Below, one piece after another: positions 15,785 through 23,716 of a stretch of DNA of 36,626 bases. A program made the translations under genes and the position numbers. The notes beneath the pieces were generated by a model that worked only from the letters and a program-made list of their open reading frames with translations, ran no database searches and was not told where the DNA came from. Origin of the DNA: a virus; IMG/VR virus record IMGVR_UViG_3300037231_000015, positions 1-36,626 of that record; one strand, given 5' to 3'. The first letter of the stretch is position 1. Every line of letters starts with the position of its first letter.

Positions 15785-16154
15785 CGTCGTTTGCCGCGAT
15801 TAAGTCGGCCTCCTCGAGATACAGCAACACAAATTGCGAGCCGAGCCCCGTGTAATACGGCGGCGCCCCGTTGAACGTGGGCGGGCCGCCGTTCGTCGCG
15901 AGCGTATCCAAGAACATAAATTCACCAACGGCGCCGAGGTACTGCCGGTCCTGCAAAATCGGCGTACGATCGAGACAGCGAGCCGTGTTGATGATTGGCA
16001 CGCCGCCCACAATCAAGTCAAAGAAAAGCCCCGCGGCAACCCCGTACTCGTCGGTAATCGGTTGCTTTTGGTATACGGCAATCTGACAACTCTGCCCGTC
16101 GAGGACGATTGTTAGAGTTTGCGAAGGTACTGCACTCAAGGGTATCTGCAACAT
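15774..16154 (-). CDS. baseplate plug-like protein (Pam3 gp18-type)
   Basis: 126 residues starting MLQIPLSAVPSQTLTIVLDG, with FFDLIVGGVPIINTARCLDR and a later GEFMFLDTL and FVLLYLEEADL. This two-sheet pattern is seen in small phage proteins of the plug type, near the hub. It overlaps the hub start by 11 bases. Confidence 0.65.
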   Translation of the reverse strand: MLQIPLSAVPSQTLTIVLDGQSCQIAVYQKQPITDEYGVAAGLFFDLIVGGVPIINTARCLDRTPILQDRQYLGAVGEFMFLDTLATNGGPPTFNGAPPYYTGLGSQFVLLYLEEADLIAANDVGG

Positions 16155-16158
16155 GGGG

Positions 16159-16896
16159 CTAACCTGTAGGCGTCGGCGGCGTGATGGCCGTCAATGCGGA
16201 TTGCTGTACGGCCGTCGTCGGTACTTGGGGGTTGTTTAAACCCTGATTGACCGGGGGTACGGCGCTCGCCGGCTGCGCGTTCGATGTCGGTGTAACTGCG
16301 GTGCTGTACTGCGCGGCGACTTGGTTGATTTCAATGAAGTACAATTCAACGTCGAAAAAGAACGCGTTATCCTTGCCGCGGCGCGAAAGCTCGGCGCGTG
16401 TGACACTCACGTCAACATAGGATTTTTCGGGCGTACGAATCGTGTACAGGTTGATATTTTGTTGCGTAACGAGCACGTCGATTTGCTGCAAGAACGCCGA
16501 CCGGCTCGCCAAGTCGCCGCCCTTGGTCAACGTAACCGACGACTCGAACGGCAGCCCGACGCGGTTGTATGTGCCGAACTGCCCTTGCTGAATCGGGAAA
16601 TTGCCTATGCGGTTTTCCTTGCGCCAACCGAAATCCATAATTGAATCAGGCTCGACGACGAGGTTGCCATTGTCGTCGAACACGCCCCATATCGGCGCCG
16701 ACTGCGTGGCATGCCAAAGCACGTCGGGGTTAGCTGCGAAGCCCAAAACCGGCGGCGTAACGGCCTGCACGAGTAACGAGCGCGCCAACTGCGGGACGCC
16801 CGGCAAGTTTGCGACATTCGGGAATTGCGGAATAGCCACGGTAATAGCGATACCGAGCCCCGCGCCCCAACCCTGCGTAATCAATTGTGCGCTCAT
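16159..16896 (-). CDS. baseplate protein with Dit-like N-terminal domain
   Basis: 245 residues. The core IMDFGWRKENRIGNFPIQQG then FGTYNRVGLPFE, a TLTKGG loop and a YTIRTPEKSY strand match the Dit-like family of myovirus baseplate proteins that connect tail tube and hub. The last 45 residues are a Pro/Thr/Gln-rich low-complexity tail. Position directly after the tape measure supports this. Confidence 0.75.
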   Translation of the reverse strand: MSAQLITQGWGAGLGIAITVAIPQFPNVANLPGVPQLARSLLVQAVTPPVLGFAANPDVLWHATQSAPIWGVFDDNGNLVVEPDSIMDFGWRKENRIGNFPIQQGQFGTYNRVGLPFESSVTLTKGGDLASRSAFLQQIDVLVTQQNINLYTIRTPEKSYVDVSVTRAELSRRGKDNAFFFDVELYFIEINQVAAQYSTAVTPTSNAQPASAVPPVNQGLNNPQVPTTAVQQSALTAITPPTPTG

Positions 16897-16909
16897 GATT
16901 TTCTACCGC

Positions 16910-18505
16910 TCACGATTGGCCAGTATCCGATTGTGAAATAGAGAACTTACGTTGAATTGCGGCCGGCACTTGGTCGGCAACGGCTTTCGGGTCGGCGTTC
17001 GGTGCGTTGACTTGAATCGTTCCGATTGACATGGTTGTCGAATTGCCCGGGGCCTGCACATCGCTACCGGCCACACGACGCGCGCCCGGGGTCGGGCCGT
17101 ACTGTGCGCCCTCGTGCTTGATAATCGCCGCCTCAAGGGCCGCACGATCGGCCGCGGTTAGATGCTCGTTGGCGCCCTTGCCGGTATCTTTCACGAGCGC
17201 GGCAATGTATGCCGGCACGTTGTTGTGGTCGCCGGCCGGCGCGTACACGTTGATAATCTTCGAAATCGTATCGAGGCCCCGAGCCATCTTGGTCGTAATG
17301 TCGGCGTCGAGCGCCTTTAGGCCCTCCTCTTTGCTGCCGAACACTCGGATACCGCGCGCATCCACTTGCTGACCGGGCGCCGAGGCGTGAACGTTGCCGG
17401 GGTTGTTGTTGCGGTACTGTACGTTTTGCGCGTCAACGTCGCCGCCTGCGCGCGCCACGACCGCGGCTTGCTTCGCTGCCGTGTTGCCTTTCGATTCCCA
17501 AATGTCGTTAAGGTCGGCGCCCATTTGGTCGCTACGCGCTTGAGCGTTGGCGTGTTGGTCGTCGAGGATTCGGGCCGCGCCTTTGAAATCGCCATGCAAC
17601 GCCGCGCCAATGGCCGCCGCGGCGCCGCCGATCGCATTGCCCATTCCGACGAAAAGGTTTTTGATAACGACCGCGGCCGACCCAATGAGCTTGAGCCCGG
17701 TTGTAAACTCCTCGCTTTCGGCGTTCACGTCGCCGAATATCTTGAGCACTTGGGTAAGCATGGGCGTGATGGCCGTCAGAATCATCTGACCCGCGGCCGA
17801 TATCTGCAACCCGACGTTGCGCCAATACTGTTGCAACTCGGCGGCTTTCTTGACAGTCTCGTCAGTTACGTCGTTGTCGCGCTCGGCCGTGCGCAGTTGC
17901 TCCTCGCGAATGTCACGTTGCTGCACAAGGTAGTTGATATACCCTTGCGACAGCCCGGCCTGTTTGAACATCGTCACTTGGTATTGGCGGCCGTACTGTG
18001 CCGTCTTGTCGGCAAGCTCCTCGAAAATCTGCCCTTGGTCGCGTAGGTTGCCGTTGGCGTCGCGGATATTCACGCTGCGAGCGCGCAGAAATTGAAGCAA
18101 CTGCGATTGCTCGCCGGTCGTGTTCATTTTCTGGAAATCTTCGGTGAGTTGAGAGAATGCGGCCTGCGCATCGGTTGCACTGCCGCCGGCAAGCTCAACC
18201 GCATTGCCCCATTTGTTCAACTCATGGGCGCTCATGCCGATGTTGGCGGCGGTACGCCCAAGCGCGGCCTCGCCGGCATTCAACGCCCCGAGCCATTTGC
18301 CGAAACCAATGGCCGAGTCAAAGCCGAGCATGAGTACGGCGACTTGCCGGCCCACGTCAACGAGTGATTTGGTTATGTCGTCCGCGGCGGCCTTAGACTT
18401 GCGCGCGGTTTCTTTTGTTTCTTTCTCGGCCGTCTCGCGGCCCTTTTTGTAATTGGACGCGTCGAGCCCGAGGAGGACGACTAGACTGTCGATTACCGTT
18501 GCCAT
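16910..18505 (-). CDS. tape measure protein with C-terminal lysozyme-like region
   Basis: 531 residues, short for a tape measure. Residues 1-90 begin with VLLGLDASNYKKGRETAEKE and a long charged helix; the middle is helical with hydrophobic patches (about 276-303). Residues about 362-460 contain YRNNNPGNVHASAPG, GSKEEGLKALDADI and IINVYAPAGDHNNVPAYI, a pattern of structural proteins with lysozyme/transglycosylase-like fold. It would set tail length and help the tip cross the cell wall. It lies after the tail chaperone pair, the standard order. Confidence 0.85.
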   Translation of the reverse strand: MATVIDSLVVLLGLDASNYKKGRETAEKETKETARKSKAAADDITKSLVDVGRQVAVLMLGFDSAIGFGKWLGALNAGEAALGRTAANIGMSAHELNKWGNAVELAGGSATDAQAAFSQLTEDFQKMNTTGEQSQLLQFLRARSVNIRDANGNLRDQGQIFEELADKTAQYGRQYQVTMFKQAGLSQGYINYLVQQRDIREEQLRTAERDNDVTDETVKKAAELQQYWRNVGLQISAAGQMILTAITPMLTQVLKIFGDVNAESEEFTTGLKLIGSAAVVIKNLFVGMGNAIGGAAAAIGAALHGDFKGAARILDDQHANAQARSDQMGADLNDIWESKGNTAAKQAAVVARAGGDVDAQNVQYRNNNPGNVHASAPGQQVDARGIRVFGSKEEGLKALDADITTKMARGLDTISKIINVYAPAGDHNNVPAYIAALVKDTGKGANEHLTAADRAALEAAIIKHEGAQYGPTPGARRVAGSDVQAPGNSTTMSIGTIQVNAPNADPKAVADQVPAAIQRKFSISQSDTGQS

Positions 18506-18508
18506 TCG

Positions 18509-18805
18509 CTACGCCTGTTTGTCAATCTCGCGTCGGTTGTGAGCGTCCACACTGATAACCTCAGCTAGATTGTAAGCGTCGCGAACGCCGTAGACCGACT
18601 GCAATTCATGCAGCGTCGCCTTACCATCTGAGACGATCATACCGATTAGCGGCGGTAGGTTCAAATAATCAACGAGACGGCCGTTGCGGGCTGCGAACAG
18701 AGCCGCCCCTAAGTCGGGGTTGCGACGGCCGGCGAAAAACCCGTATGAAGGAACAACAGCGCCTTGTGCAGCGTCAGAAACGTTTTGATTTCCTCGACGC
18801 AGCAA
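18509..18805 (-). CDS. tail assembly chaperone, frameshift-extended part (GT-like)
   Basis: This frame has no convincing start of its own. Its conserved part, DYLNLPPLIGMIVSDGKATL followed by HELQSVYGVRDAYNLAEVIS, is the usual C-terminal extension of myovirus tail chaperones. It is in the -1 frame of the preceding gene and overlaps it across a slippery GGGTTTT at 18742-18736. Slippage there would fuse about 140 residues of the first frame to about 75 of this one. The fusion protein would help assemble tube around the tape measure. Confidence 0.75.
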   Translation of the reverse strand: MLRRGNQNVSDAAQGAVVPSYGFFAGRRNPDLGAALFAARNGRLVDYLNLPPLIGMIVSDGKATLHELQSVYGVRDAYNLAEVISVDAHNRREIDKQA

Positions 18806-19155
18806 TTGGGGCCGGCGACGATATGCTGAGGCTCGCCCGAGGGCTTGCCCTTGGTATCATGGTGCTGATACCGCGCCTGCGCGAGCATTTCGTCGAGGAG
18901 CGGCTTTAAAGCGCCGTACGGGGCCTGTAGCAAGGCCGTGACCCCGAAGCCTGCAAGGCTCGCCATGCCGGCGCCAAGGGCACCGTCGGGTAGCGAGGCG
19001 CCCGAGGCGGCCAACGCGAGGAGGGCACGCAATGCCCAATCCTGCCCGCTGTACGCGTCCATTTCGGTCAATATGAAAATCTTGCCGTTGTCGCGTTCGC
19101 CCGGGGCCTCGGAACGAGTGCCCGGAATCGTCAACGTCTCTTTGCGTCGAGCCAT
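18709..19155 (-). CDS. tail assembly chaperone, short product (G-like)
   Basis: 148 residues: a start rich in charged residues (MARRKETLTIPGTRSEAPGE), the segment KIFILTEMDAYSGQDWALRA, and a helical remainder ending in EIKTFLTLHKALLFLHTGFS. Located between the tube and tape measure genes, where chaperones of the lambda G type occur. Its last nine codons lie beyond a -1 slippery site; most ribosomes should stop at TAG 18711-18709. Confidence 0.85.
   Translation of the reverse strand: MARRKETLTIPGTRSEAPGERDNGKIFILTEMDAYSGQDWALRALLALAASGASLPDGALGAGMASLAGFGVTALLQAPYGALKPLLDEMLAQARYQHHDTKGKPSGEPQHIVAGPNCCVEEIKTFLTLHKALLFLHTGFSPAVATPT
18736..18742 (-). other. -1 ribosomal frameshift site GGGTTTT
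   Basis: In the zero frame the bases read G-GGT-TTT, an ideal X-XXY-YYZ heptamer; slipping back one base gives GGG-TTT pairing and continues with TTC GCC GGC. About ten bases downstream, GCCG...CCCC GACTTA GGGG CGGC can form a bulged stem that includes the zero-frame stop and could stimulate slippage. Confidence 0.75.
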
Positions 19156-19199
19156 GTTTCAAACTCCTCGGGCGTGGTGTGCCCGCCGGCTGCGGCCGG

Positions 19200-19631
19200 T
19201 TAAACGTTAGTGACGGGCGTCGATTCCCAAGTAATCTCGAACGTCCGACTTTCGAAAATCTTTTTGGCGTCGGGTATCGGCTTGAAGCGAGTCAACGAGC
19301 CGTTGTTGAGCGTCCACGCCTTGCCGAGCGAGGGCGACCAAATCGAGCCCGAGGCCGTAAGGTCGTCCTGCGCCGCGATCAACGCGCCGTTCCATTGGTC
19401 GAAAATGTCGCACGCCGGGCTGTCGCTCTGAATGTGGACGAGCATCTTGACGAGGTAGGGCGTGAAGCCGCTCGACTTTTTGCCGTCAACGCCGATTTTC
19501 GCCTCGACCGGGGACACGTCCTCGGAACCGAATGCGTCGTCGGTCGCGTAGCCCTGAATGATGACAGGCGCGGCGAACACGTCCGGGATGGTCAGGACGA
19601 ATTCGCTATTGGCTGAGGTAAGGGTTGCCAT
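19200..19631 (-). CDS. tail tube protein (DUF3277-like)
   Basis: 143 residues. The pattern IQGYATDDAFGSEDVSP, then a GVDGKKSSGF loop and a long hydrophobic strand LVKMLVHIQSDSPACDIF, followed by FESRTFEITWES at the end, is that of DUF3277-type tubes of myoviruses. The gene directly follows the sheath gene, as expected, and precedes the tail chaperones. The protein polymerises as hexamers inside the sheath. Confidence 0.8.
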   Translation of the reverse strand: MATLTSANSEFVLTIPDVFAAPVIIQGYATDDAFGSEDVSPVEAKIGVDGKKSSGFTPYLVKMLVHIQSDSPACDIFDQWNGALIAAQDDLTASGSIWSPSLGKAWTLNNGSLTRFKPIPDAKKIFESRTFEITWESTPVTNV

Positions 19632-19647
19632 GTTCTAAATGCTCCGA

Positions 19648-21411
19648 TTATTGAACGTCGACCGAGGACATGGACACTTTTTGGATCGATCCCCCGTCGG
19701 TATACCAAAAATTGATGGTCGGCGAACCGCGACCGCCGCGCACGATCGCGCCCGGGTCGAGAATTTGCAGATACCATCCCGTGTTCTGAATTGTGGCCGT
19801 TGCGCCCGAGTCGCCCGTCGCGTTGTTGAGCGCGGCAGACTGCGTACCGCTCAGCGACACGCCCTTGACGATCGAGCCGAAATACAAGCCTTGCTCAATG
19901 GGGCCGGTCGGGGGCGAATTCTGAGTTGCCGCATTGCCGACGAGCGCGTTGCGAATCAGGTTGTACCCGCGGGTCACATACGGCACGCTCGGCACGGTTG
20001 CGAGTAGCGTCATGATTGCCAACTGAAATTGGCTGTTCAAGTAAATCTGATTGATGTACGAATCGGCCCATTTGAACGCGCCCGAAATCTGCCCGGGCTG
20101 ATTCTGCACGAACCACTGATTGGCGGTTGCAAACGCGGCGTAGCAATTGTACCCGTTGGCAACGAGGTTGTTGTACACGGTTTGGTCGGTCACTTGAGCC
20201 GCGAGGCCCGCTTGACCGCGGAATGCCGCGACGGTGCGGCCGTTCTGTTGGTTGAAATTGATCGAGGCAGCAATCGCCGTTTGGAACGCGGCAATTACGC
20301 CCGTGCCGCTGATATCGTACACGGGCATGACGCCCGTATCCTGCGCAGCGTTGACGATGTTGCCGAACGAGCCCGTTGCCGTCGGCGACGTGGTCGGCGA
20401 TTGGTCGGAATCCTGCGCAACGTACAAGTAACGATTGAGCGCGCCCGGGGTTTGGCACCACGCGGCGAACGCCTCTTTGTTGCTCAAGCTCTGTTCGTTC
20501 ACGGTCATGAACGTCGCCCAATTCTGCGTGGCTGCGACAACTTGCGCCATGAGCGCCGCGGGAGTTACCGCAACGGCACCCTGCGACGTGACGGCGCCAT
20601 TGGCCGCCGTGAAATTCAAGCCCTGACTGAGCGCGCCATTGTCGCCAAAGCCAATCGTTGACGTGCCGCCGGTAACGGGGCTCGTAATCAGGAATGCCTC
20701 GCGCAGCGTATCGTAAGTGACGAGCGGCGCTAAAGTAACATCGGCCGCGCCGAGCGACACGGTTGCGCTCGTGCTCACGTTCACCGTGCCGGTACCCGCG
20801 GTCGTGGTGTACGTGCCGAACGATAGAATGGTCGCCGGGCCGTCCACGCCCGCGCCGGTCAAAATGTCGCCGACATGCAGTTCGCCGCTGACAGTCGTGG
20901 CAATCGTAACGACGTTAGTAGCCTGCGAGCCCGTGCCCGCGAATACGTTGCCGGTCGTCTGTAGGCCAGTCTGCAACAGCGTCGCGGCATTCGTGAAGCT
21001 CGTCGCGCCCGACAAATTGATTGCCGCCGATACGACTTGCACGCCGTCAATCGTAAGCGTGAGCGTGCCGGAAAGCGCAATCAACTGCGCGAGGGTCAGA
21101 GTTGCAACGCTGCCGCCGCGCAGATACGCCGCGACGTTCGTTGTGTTGTACTGAGCGAAATACAGCGTGCCGGGTAGCACGGTGCAATTGATAAAGCCGG
21201 CGAAATACACGTTGGCGAGAAGCGTCTCGGCAGCGTTGGGGCCGAACCAATCCGACACGTCGGGCGCGCTCGCGAAAGCCTGTACCGTTCCAATCGGTAT
21301 CGAGGTATCGCTCGTGAGGTAAACCGAATTGAGGCTTAGCGGGTTGCCGCCTGCGCTCAATACGCCCGGAATTACATCTGCGAGGGCCGAGGCCGGTATT
21401 GATGCTGTCAT
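19648..21411 (-). CDS. tail sheath protein (DUF3383-like)
   Basis: 587 residues. The DUF3383 pattern is visible in LYLTSDT-type N-terminal strands (SVYLTSDTSIPIGTVQAF), DVSDWFGPNAAETLLANVYF, an APLVTYDTLREAFLITSP strand region, and the C-terminal domain with TRGYNLIRNALVGNAATQN and GSIVKGVSLS. Sheath subunits contract to drive the tube through the envelope. Residues 157-219 are the beta-module also found in wedge J; it interrupts the first domain. The start has AGGACAAAACGAC upstream and a separate promoter-like sequence. Confidence 0.85.
   Translation of the reverse strand: MTASIPASALADVIPGVLSAGGNPLSLNSVYLTSDTSIPIGTVQAFASAPDVSDWFGPNAAETLLANVYFAGFINCTVLPGTLYFAQYNTTNVAAYLRGGSVATLTLAQLIALSGTLTLTIDGVQVVSAAINLSGATSFTNAATLLQTGLQTTGNVFAGTGSQATNVVTIATTVSGELHVGDILTGAGVDGPATILSFGTYTTTAGTGTVNVSTSATVSLGAADVTLAPLVTYDTLREAFLITSPVTGGTSTIGFGDNGALSQGLNFTAANGAVTSQGAVAVTPAALMAQVVAATQNWATFMTVNEQSLSNKEAFAAWCQTPGALNRYLYVAQDSDQSPTTSPTATGSFGNIVNAAQDTGVMPVYDISGTGVIAAFQTAIAASINFNQQNGRTVAAFRGQAGLAAQVTDQTVYNNLVANGYNCYAAFATANQWFVQNQPGQISGAFKWADSYINQIYLNSQFQLAIMTLLATVPSVPYVTRGYNLIRNALVGNAATQNSPPTGPIEQGLYFGSIVKGVSLSGTQSAALNNATGDSGATATIQNTGWYLQILDPGAIVRGGRGSPTINFWYTDGGSIQKVSMSSVDVQ
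20755..20943 (-). repeat. shuffled beta-module copy 2 (in sheath)
   Basis: Residues 157-219 of the sheath: FAGTGSQAT.VVTIATTVSG...VG..LTGAGV...SFGTYTTTAGTGTVNVSTSA. 41 of 60 residues are identical to the copy in wedge J, with a shared exact DNA run GCCTGCGAGCCCGTGCCCG on the + strand. Confidence 0.75.
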
Positions 21412-21436
21412 GTCGTTTTGTCCTAGACGTGCGTCA

Positions 21437-21449
21437 CGGGGCTACCCCG
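21437..21449 (-). promoter_or_regulatory. small hairpin in sheath leader
   Basis: CGGGG-TAG-CCCCG, a five-pair stem with a three-base loop, in the about 50-base leader between the promoter-like sequence and the sheath ATG. It could stabilise the message; no T-tract follows. Confidence 0.35.
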
Positions 21450-21470
21450 AGAATATGTGATTCAAGTCGC

Positions 21471-21499
21471 ATAATACGATTTTGGGTAGGTTATGGCAA
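21471..21499 (-). promoter_or_regulatory. sigma70-like promoter upstream of sheath
   Basis: On the - strand TTGCCA (21499-21494), a 17-base spacer and TATTAT (21476-21471); each hexamer matches consensus at five of six bases. Initiation would fall near 21464 and give a leader of about 50 bases before the sheath ATG at 21411. An extra promoter for sheath and tube, which are needed in high copy, is plausible. Confidence 0.5.
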
Positions 21500-22057
21500 T
21501 GGCGGCGCAAACCCCGTCGGCGTCACGTCCACGATGTTGACCGGCCCGAGCGTAACCGCGTAATCTTGAGTCGTCGTAACGACTTGATTAAATTGCAAGC
21601 GCGCGGTCACAATCCAACGGTCCTCGTACTGCGCCTCGGCATTCGTGAGCGGGGCGCGCATAGGGTCATCGGCGTAAAGCGGCTGACACACGGGGGCGAG
21701 CGCCATGCACCCAACATTGTCACGCAACAGCGTCGTCAGAATGTCGGACCATTCCGAGGCCAACGGCCCGTAACAATCTAGCTGCACGTCAATCTGTTGC
21801 CCTTGCTCGCTCGTGACCGGGCCGGGCGCGGGCGCCGGGTCAGTCGTGCCCGAGTAGGTATCAACGTTCGTGCGCAGCCGCTTTTTTGCGATAGCCGTCA
21901 TGACCACGAAGCCCGCCGAGGCCGGCGTCGGCATGGCCGTACGATTCTGGTAGCCCTGCACAATCTGCGTCGCGGCAATGCCTAACTGAGTAACGATGAA
22001 ATTGCCGAGCACGGTGTAAATTTGCGAGACGGTTATCGAGACGGTTGCAGCGGTCAT
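21491..22057 (-). CDS. neck terminator protein, gp12-like
   Basis: 188 residues with the features of the phage neck terminator (gp12-like) family: an N-terminal helix, a central QIDVQLDCYGPLASEWSDIL, the PLYADDPMRAPLTNAEAQYE segment and DRWIVTARLQFNQVV near the end. The protein caps the tail tube and joins it to the head. It lies directly before the sheath gene, the standard order. Confidence 0.8.
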   Translation of the reverse strand: MTAATVSITVSQIYTVLGNFIVTQLGIAATQIVQGYQNRTAMPTPASAGFVVMTAIAKKRLRTNVDTYSGTTDPAPAPGPVTSEQGQQIDVQLDCYGPLASEWSDILTTLLRDNVGCMALAPVCQPLYADDPMRAPLTNAEAQYEDRWIVTARLQFNQVVTTTQDYAVTLGPVNIVDVTPTGFAPPLP

Positions 22058-22464
22058 GTGGGCGTGTCAGTTTGTAGGCAGACGATAAACTTAGCCCAAC
22101 CGCCGGCCTCGACGTTCCAAGGCCCGTCAACGGGGCCAATGACTTTCCAGTTTTGAACGGCCTGCCCTTGGAATGGCGCGAACTGCAATAGGTCGCCGCC
22201 CTGCGCGAGCACTCGCACGATTTGCTGAGTGTTGCCGAACATGTAGATTTTTCGAAACGTGCCTTGCAAATTCAATTTTTCAATCTGGCGCAACTCGTCC
22301 TTGCCGAGCGGCTGTATCTGCACGCGGACGGGAACGGCCGGCGCATAGCCCGGCGTCTGCGAGAAATCCGCGTTGCTCGTGGCGCCGATACTCTTGAGGA
22401 GCAATGCCGGCCGATCGGGGTTTACCGAGTTGATCGCGCCGCGCACTATGCCGTGTAAGTTCAC
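22054..22464 (-). CDS. conserved phage neck/tail-completion protein of unknown role
   Basis: 136 residues starting MNLHGIVRGAINSVNPDRPA, with IEKLNLQGTFRKIYMFGN and a GGDLLQFAPFQGQAVQNWKV strand region. I recognise this as a small protein often found between a gp10-like protein and the neck terminator but know no assigned function. ATGA overlap with the next gene. A head-tail joining or tail-completion role is inferred from position. Confidence 0.7.
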   Translation of the reverse strand: MNLHGIVRGAINSVNPDRPALLLKSIGATSNADFSQTPGYAPAVPVRVQIQPLGKDELRQIEKLNLQGTFRKIYMFGNTQQIVRVLAQGGDLLQFAPFQGQAVQNWKVIGPVDGPWNVEAGGWAKFIVCLQTDTPT

Positions 22465-22976
22465 TTGTCCACTACCTCATAATCGGGGGCTCGTTGCATG
22501 TCGCCCGAGTCAACGAGCGGCTTGTCAAAGCCCTTAATTTTCACCGTCAACGGCGAGTTCGCCGGGCTCGACCATTGTGCAATGGCGTTTTCCAAATCGT
22601 CGCGCATGTCCTGCCCGAGTAGCGCGAGCGCCTTGCGGCCGTCATAGCCCGTTGCAATGATAGCCTTTCCGAGCTTGGCGCCCCATTCTTTCGATTTTTT
22701 GGCAATCGTTGTGCGGAACGCGGGGCGCGCGGGGGCGCGCGACGTGCCGTACTCATCCCAAAATGCCGCCTGCGCAATCGGTATCGAGGGCACAACCGTC
22801 GGCGTCGCCTTGCTGCCGACAGCCTTTAAAAATCGCGCGTTGGTTCGCTCGGGGTACCGCGCACCCTCAAGGAATCCCATACGCAGCACGCCGCCGCTCG
22901 TAATCTTTTTCTCGATAGCTCGTAATGCTATGTCGAGCTTTAGGCCGCCGACGACACGGTTGTTAGAAGCCGCCAC
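22461..22976 (-). CDS. tail-completion protein, HK97 gp10-like
   Basis: 171 residues from GTG 22976, chosen because the longer frame overlaps the DUF4054 gene by 164 bases while this start overlaps its stop by only 14 and has GGGGCGG upstream. The core is FWDEYGTSRAPARPAFRTTI, the motif of gp10-like tail completion proteins, and a helix GYDGRKALALLGQDMRDDLE. The end (PLVDSGDMQRAPDYEVV) is also typical. It probably helps finish the tail or neck. Confidence 0.75.
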   Translation of the reverse strand: MAASNNRVVGGLKLDIALRAIEKKITSGGVLRMGFLEGARYPERTNARFLKAVGSKATPTVVPSIPIAQAAFWDEYGTSRAPARPAFRTTIAKKSKEWGAKLGKAIIATGYDGRKALALLGQDMRDDLENAIAQWSSPANSPLTVKIKGFDKPLVDSGDMQRAPDYEVVDK

Positions 22977-23712
22977 GACCGCCGCCCCAAGGGCCAATGC
23001 CGAAGCCTGCGAGCGGGTTGTACGCACCCGCGGGCGCGGGGGAAAACAGGGCCGTACGATACCGGGCCGTGTAGGTCCAATAATCGGCGCCGTATTTTGT
23101 CTGCGTGAAATAAGCTTGATTCGCATTGGCCGGCGCTTCCCATTGCGCGGACACGCTCACGTCGCCCTCGCTAGCGTCACTGATACGGCCGACCACGCCG
23201 AGCGGCGGCACAACGTTCGGTATGCCGGGCACAATCATCGTTTCGGCCGTGACCGTCTGCGGCGCACCGTTCACGGTATAAGGGCCGAGGCCGCCCGAGC
23301 CAACGGTAATCGTTGTGCCGGGTACAATCAGTGACCCGCCAATGCTCGGGCCGTCGTACAGAACATTGCCGACAGCGAGCGCCCCAAGCGTGACCGCCGA
23401 AACGGTAGCCGTGTTGCCGGCAATCGCCACGGTGCCCGAGAACGTCGGGTTGGTCACGCCTGCGTCATTCAATCCTTGGTGAATCGCCGCAATATGCGCG
23501 GTCAGCAAGTACAACAAGAACATGCGTTGATTGGCGTCCTTGACGCGCGAGCAACACGAGTTGTTGAGCAAGAACGTTGCGCCCGTGAAATCGTTGGACA
23601 ACGACACGGGGTTGATGCCCGTAAATTCCGGGTACAGTGCCAAGAATTCGGCCGCCGAGAAATCGACGATACCGAATACGGGTTGAACAACTGCACACGG
23701 AACTACGGGCAT
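22963..23712 (-). CDS. DUF4054 head-tail connector with inserted beta-module
   Basis: 249 residues. The DUF4054 adaptor pattern is split in two: residues 1-88 (FSAAEFLALYPEF, then FLLYLLTAHIAAIHQGLN) and residues 172-249 (VGRISDASEGDVSVS, then QTKYGADYWTYTARY). Between them, residues 91-160 form a copy of the module seen in J, sheath and cement. DUF4054 proteins are normally about 130-170 residues long, so the module is an addition. The protein should form the connector ring beneath the portal. Confidence 0.8.
   Translation of the reverse strand: MPVVPCAVVQPVFGIVDFSAAEFLALYPEFTGINPVSLSNDFTGATFLLNNSCCSRVKDANQRMFLLYLLTAHIAAIHQGLNDAGVTNPTFSGTVAIAGNTATVSAVTLGALAVGNVLYDGPSIGGSLIVPGTTITVGSGGLGPYTVNGAPQTVTAETMIVPGIPNVVPPLGVVGRISDASEGDVSVSAQWEAPANANQAYFTQTKYGADYWTYTARYRTALFSPAPAGAYNPLAGFGIGPWGGGRGGF
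23233..23442 (-). repeat. shuffled beta-module copy 3 (in DUF4054 connector)
   Basis: Residues 91-160: FSGTVAI...TATVSAVT.GALAVGNVL...GPSIGG...IVPGTTI...GGLGPYTVN. It is a diverged relative of the copies in J and sheath, with the same FSGT start, L-x-VG and GTYT/GPYT landmarks. Confidence 0.55.
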
Positions 23713-23716
23713 GGCC

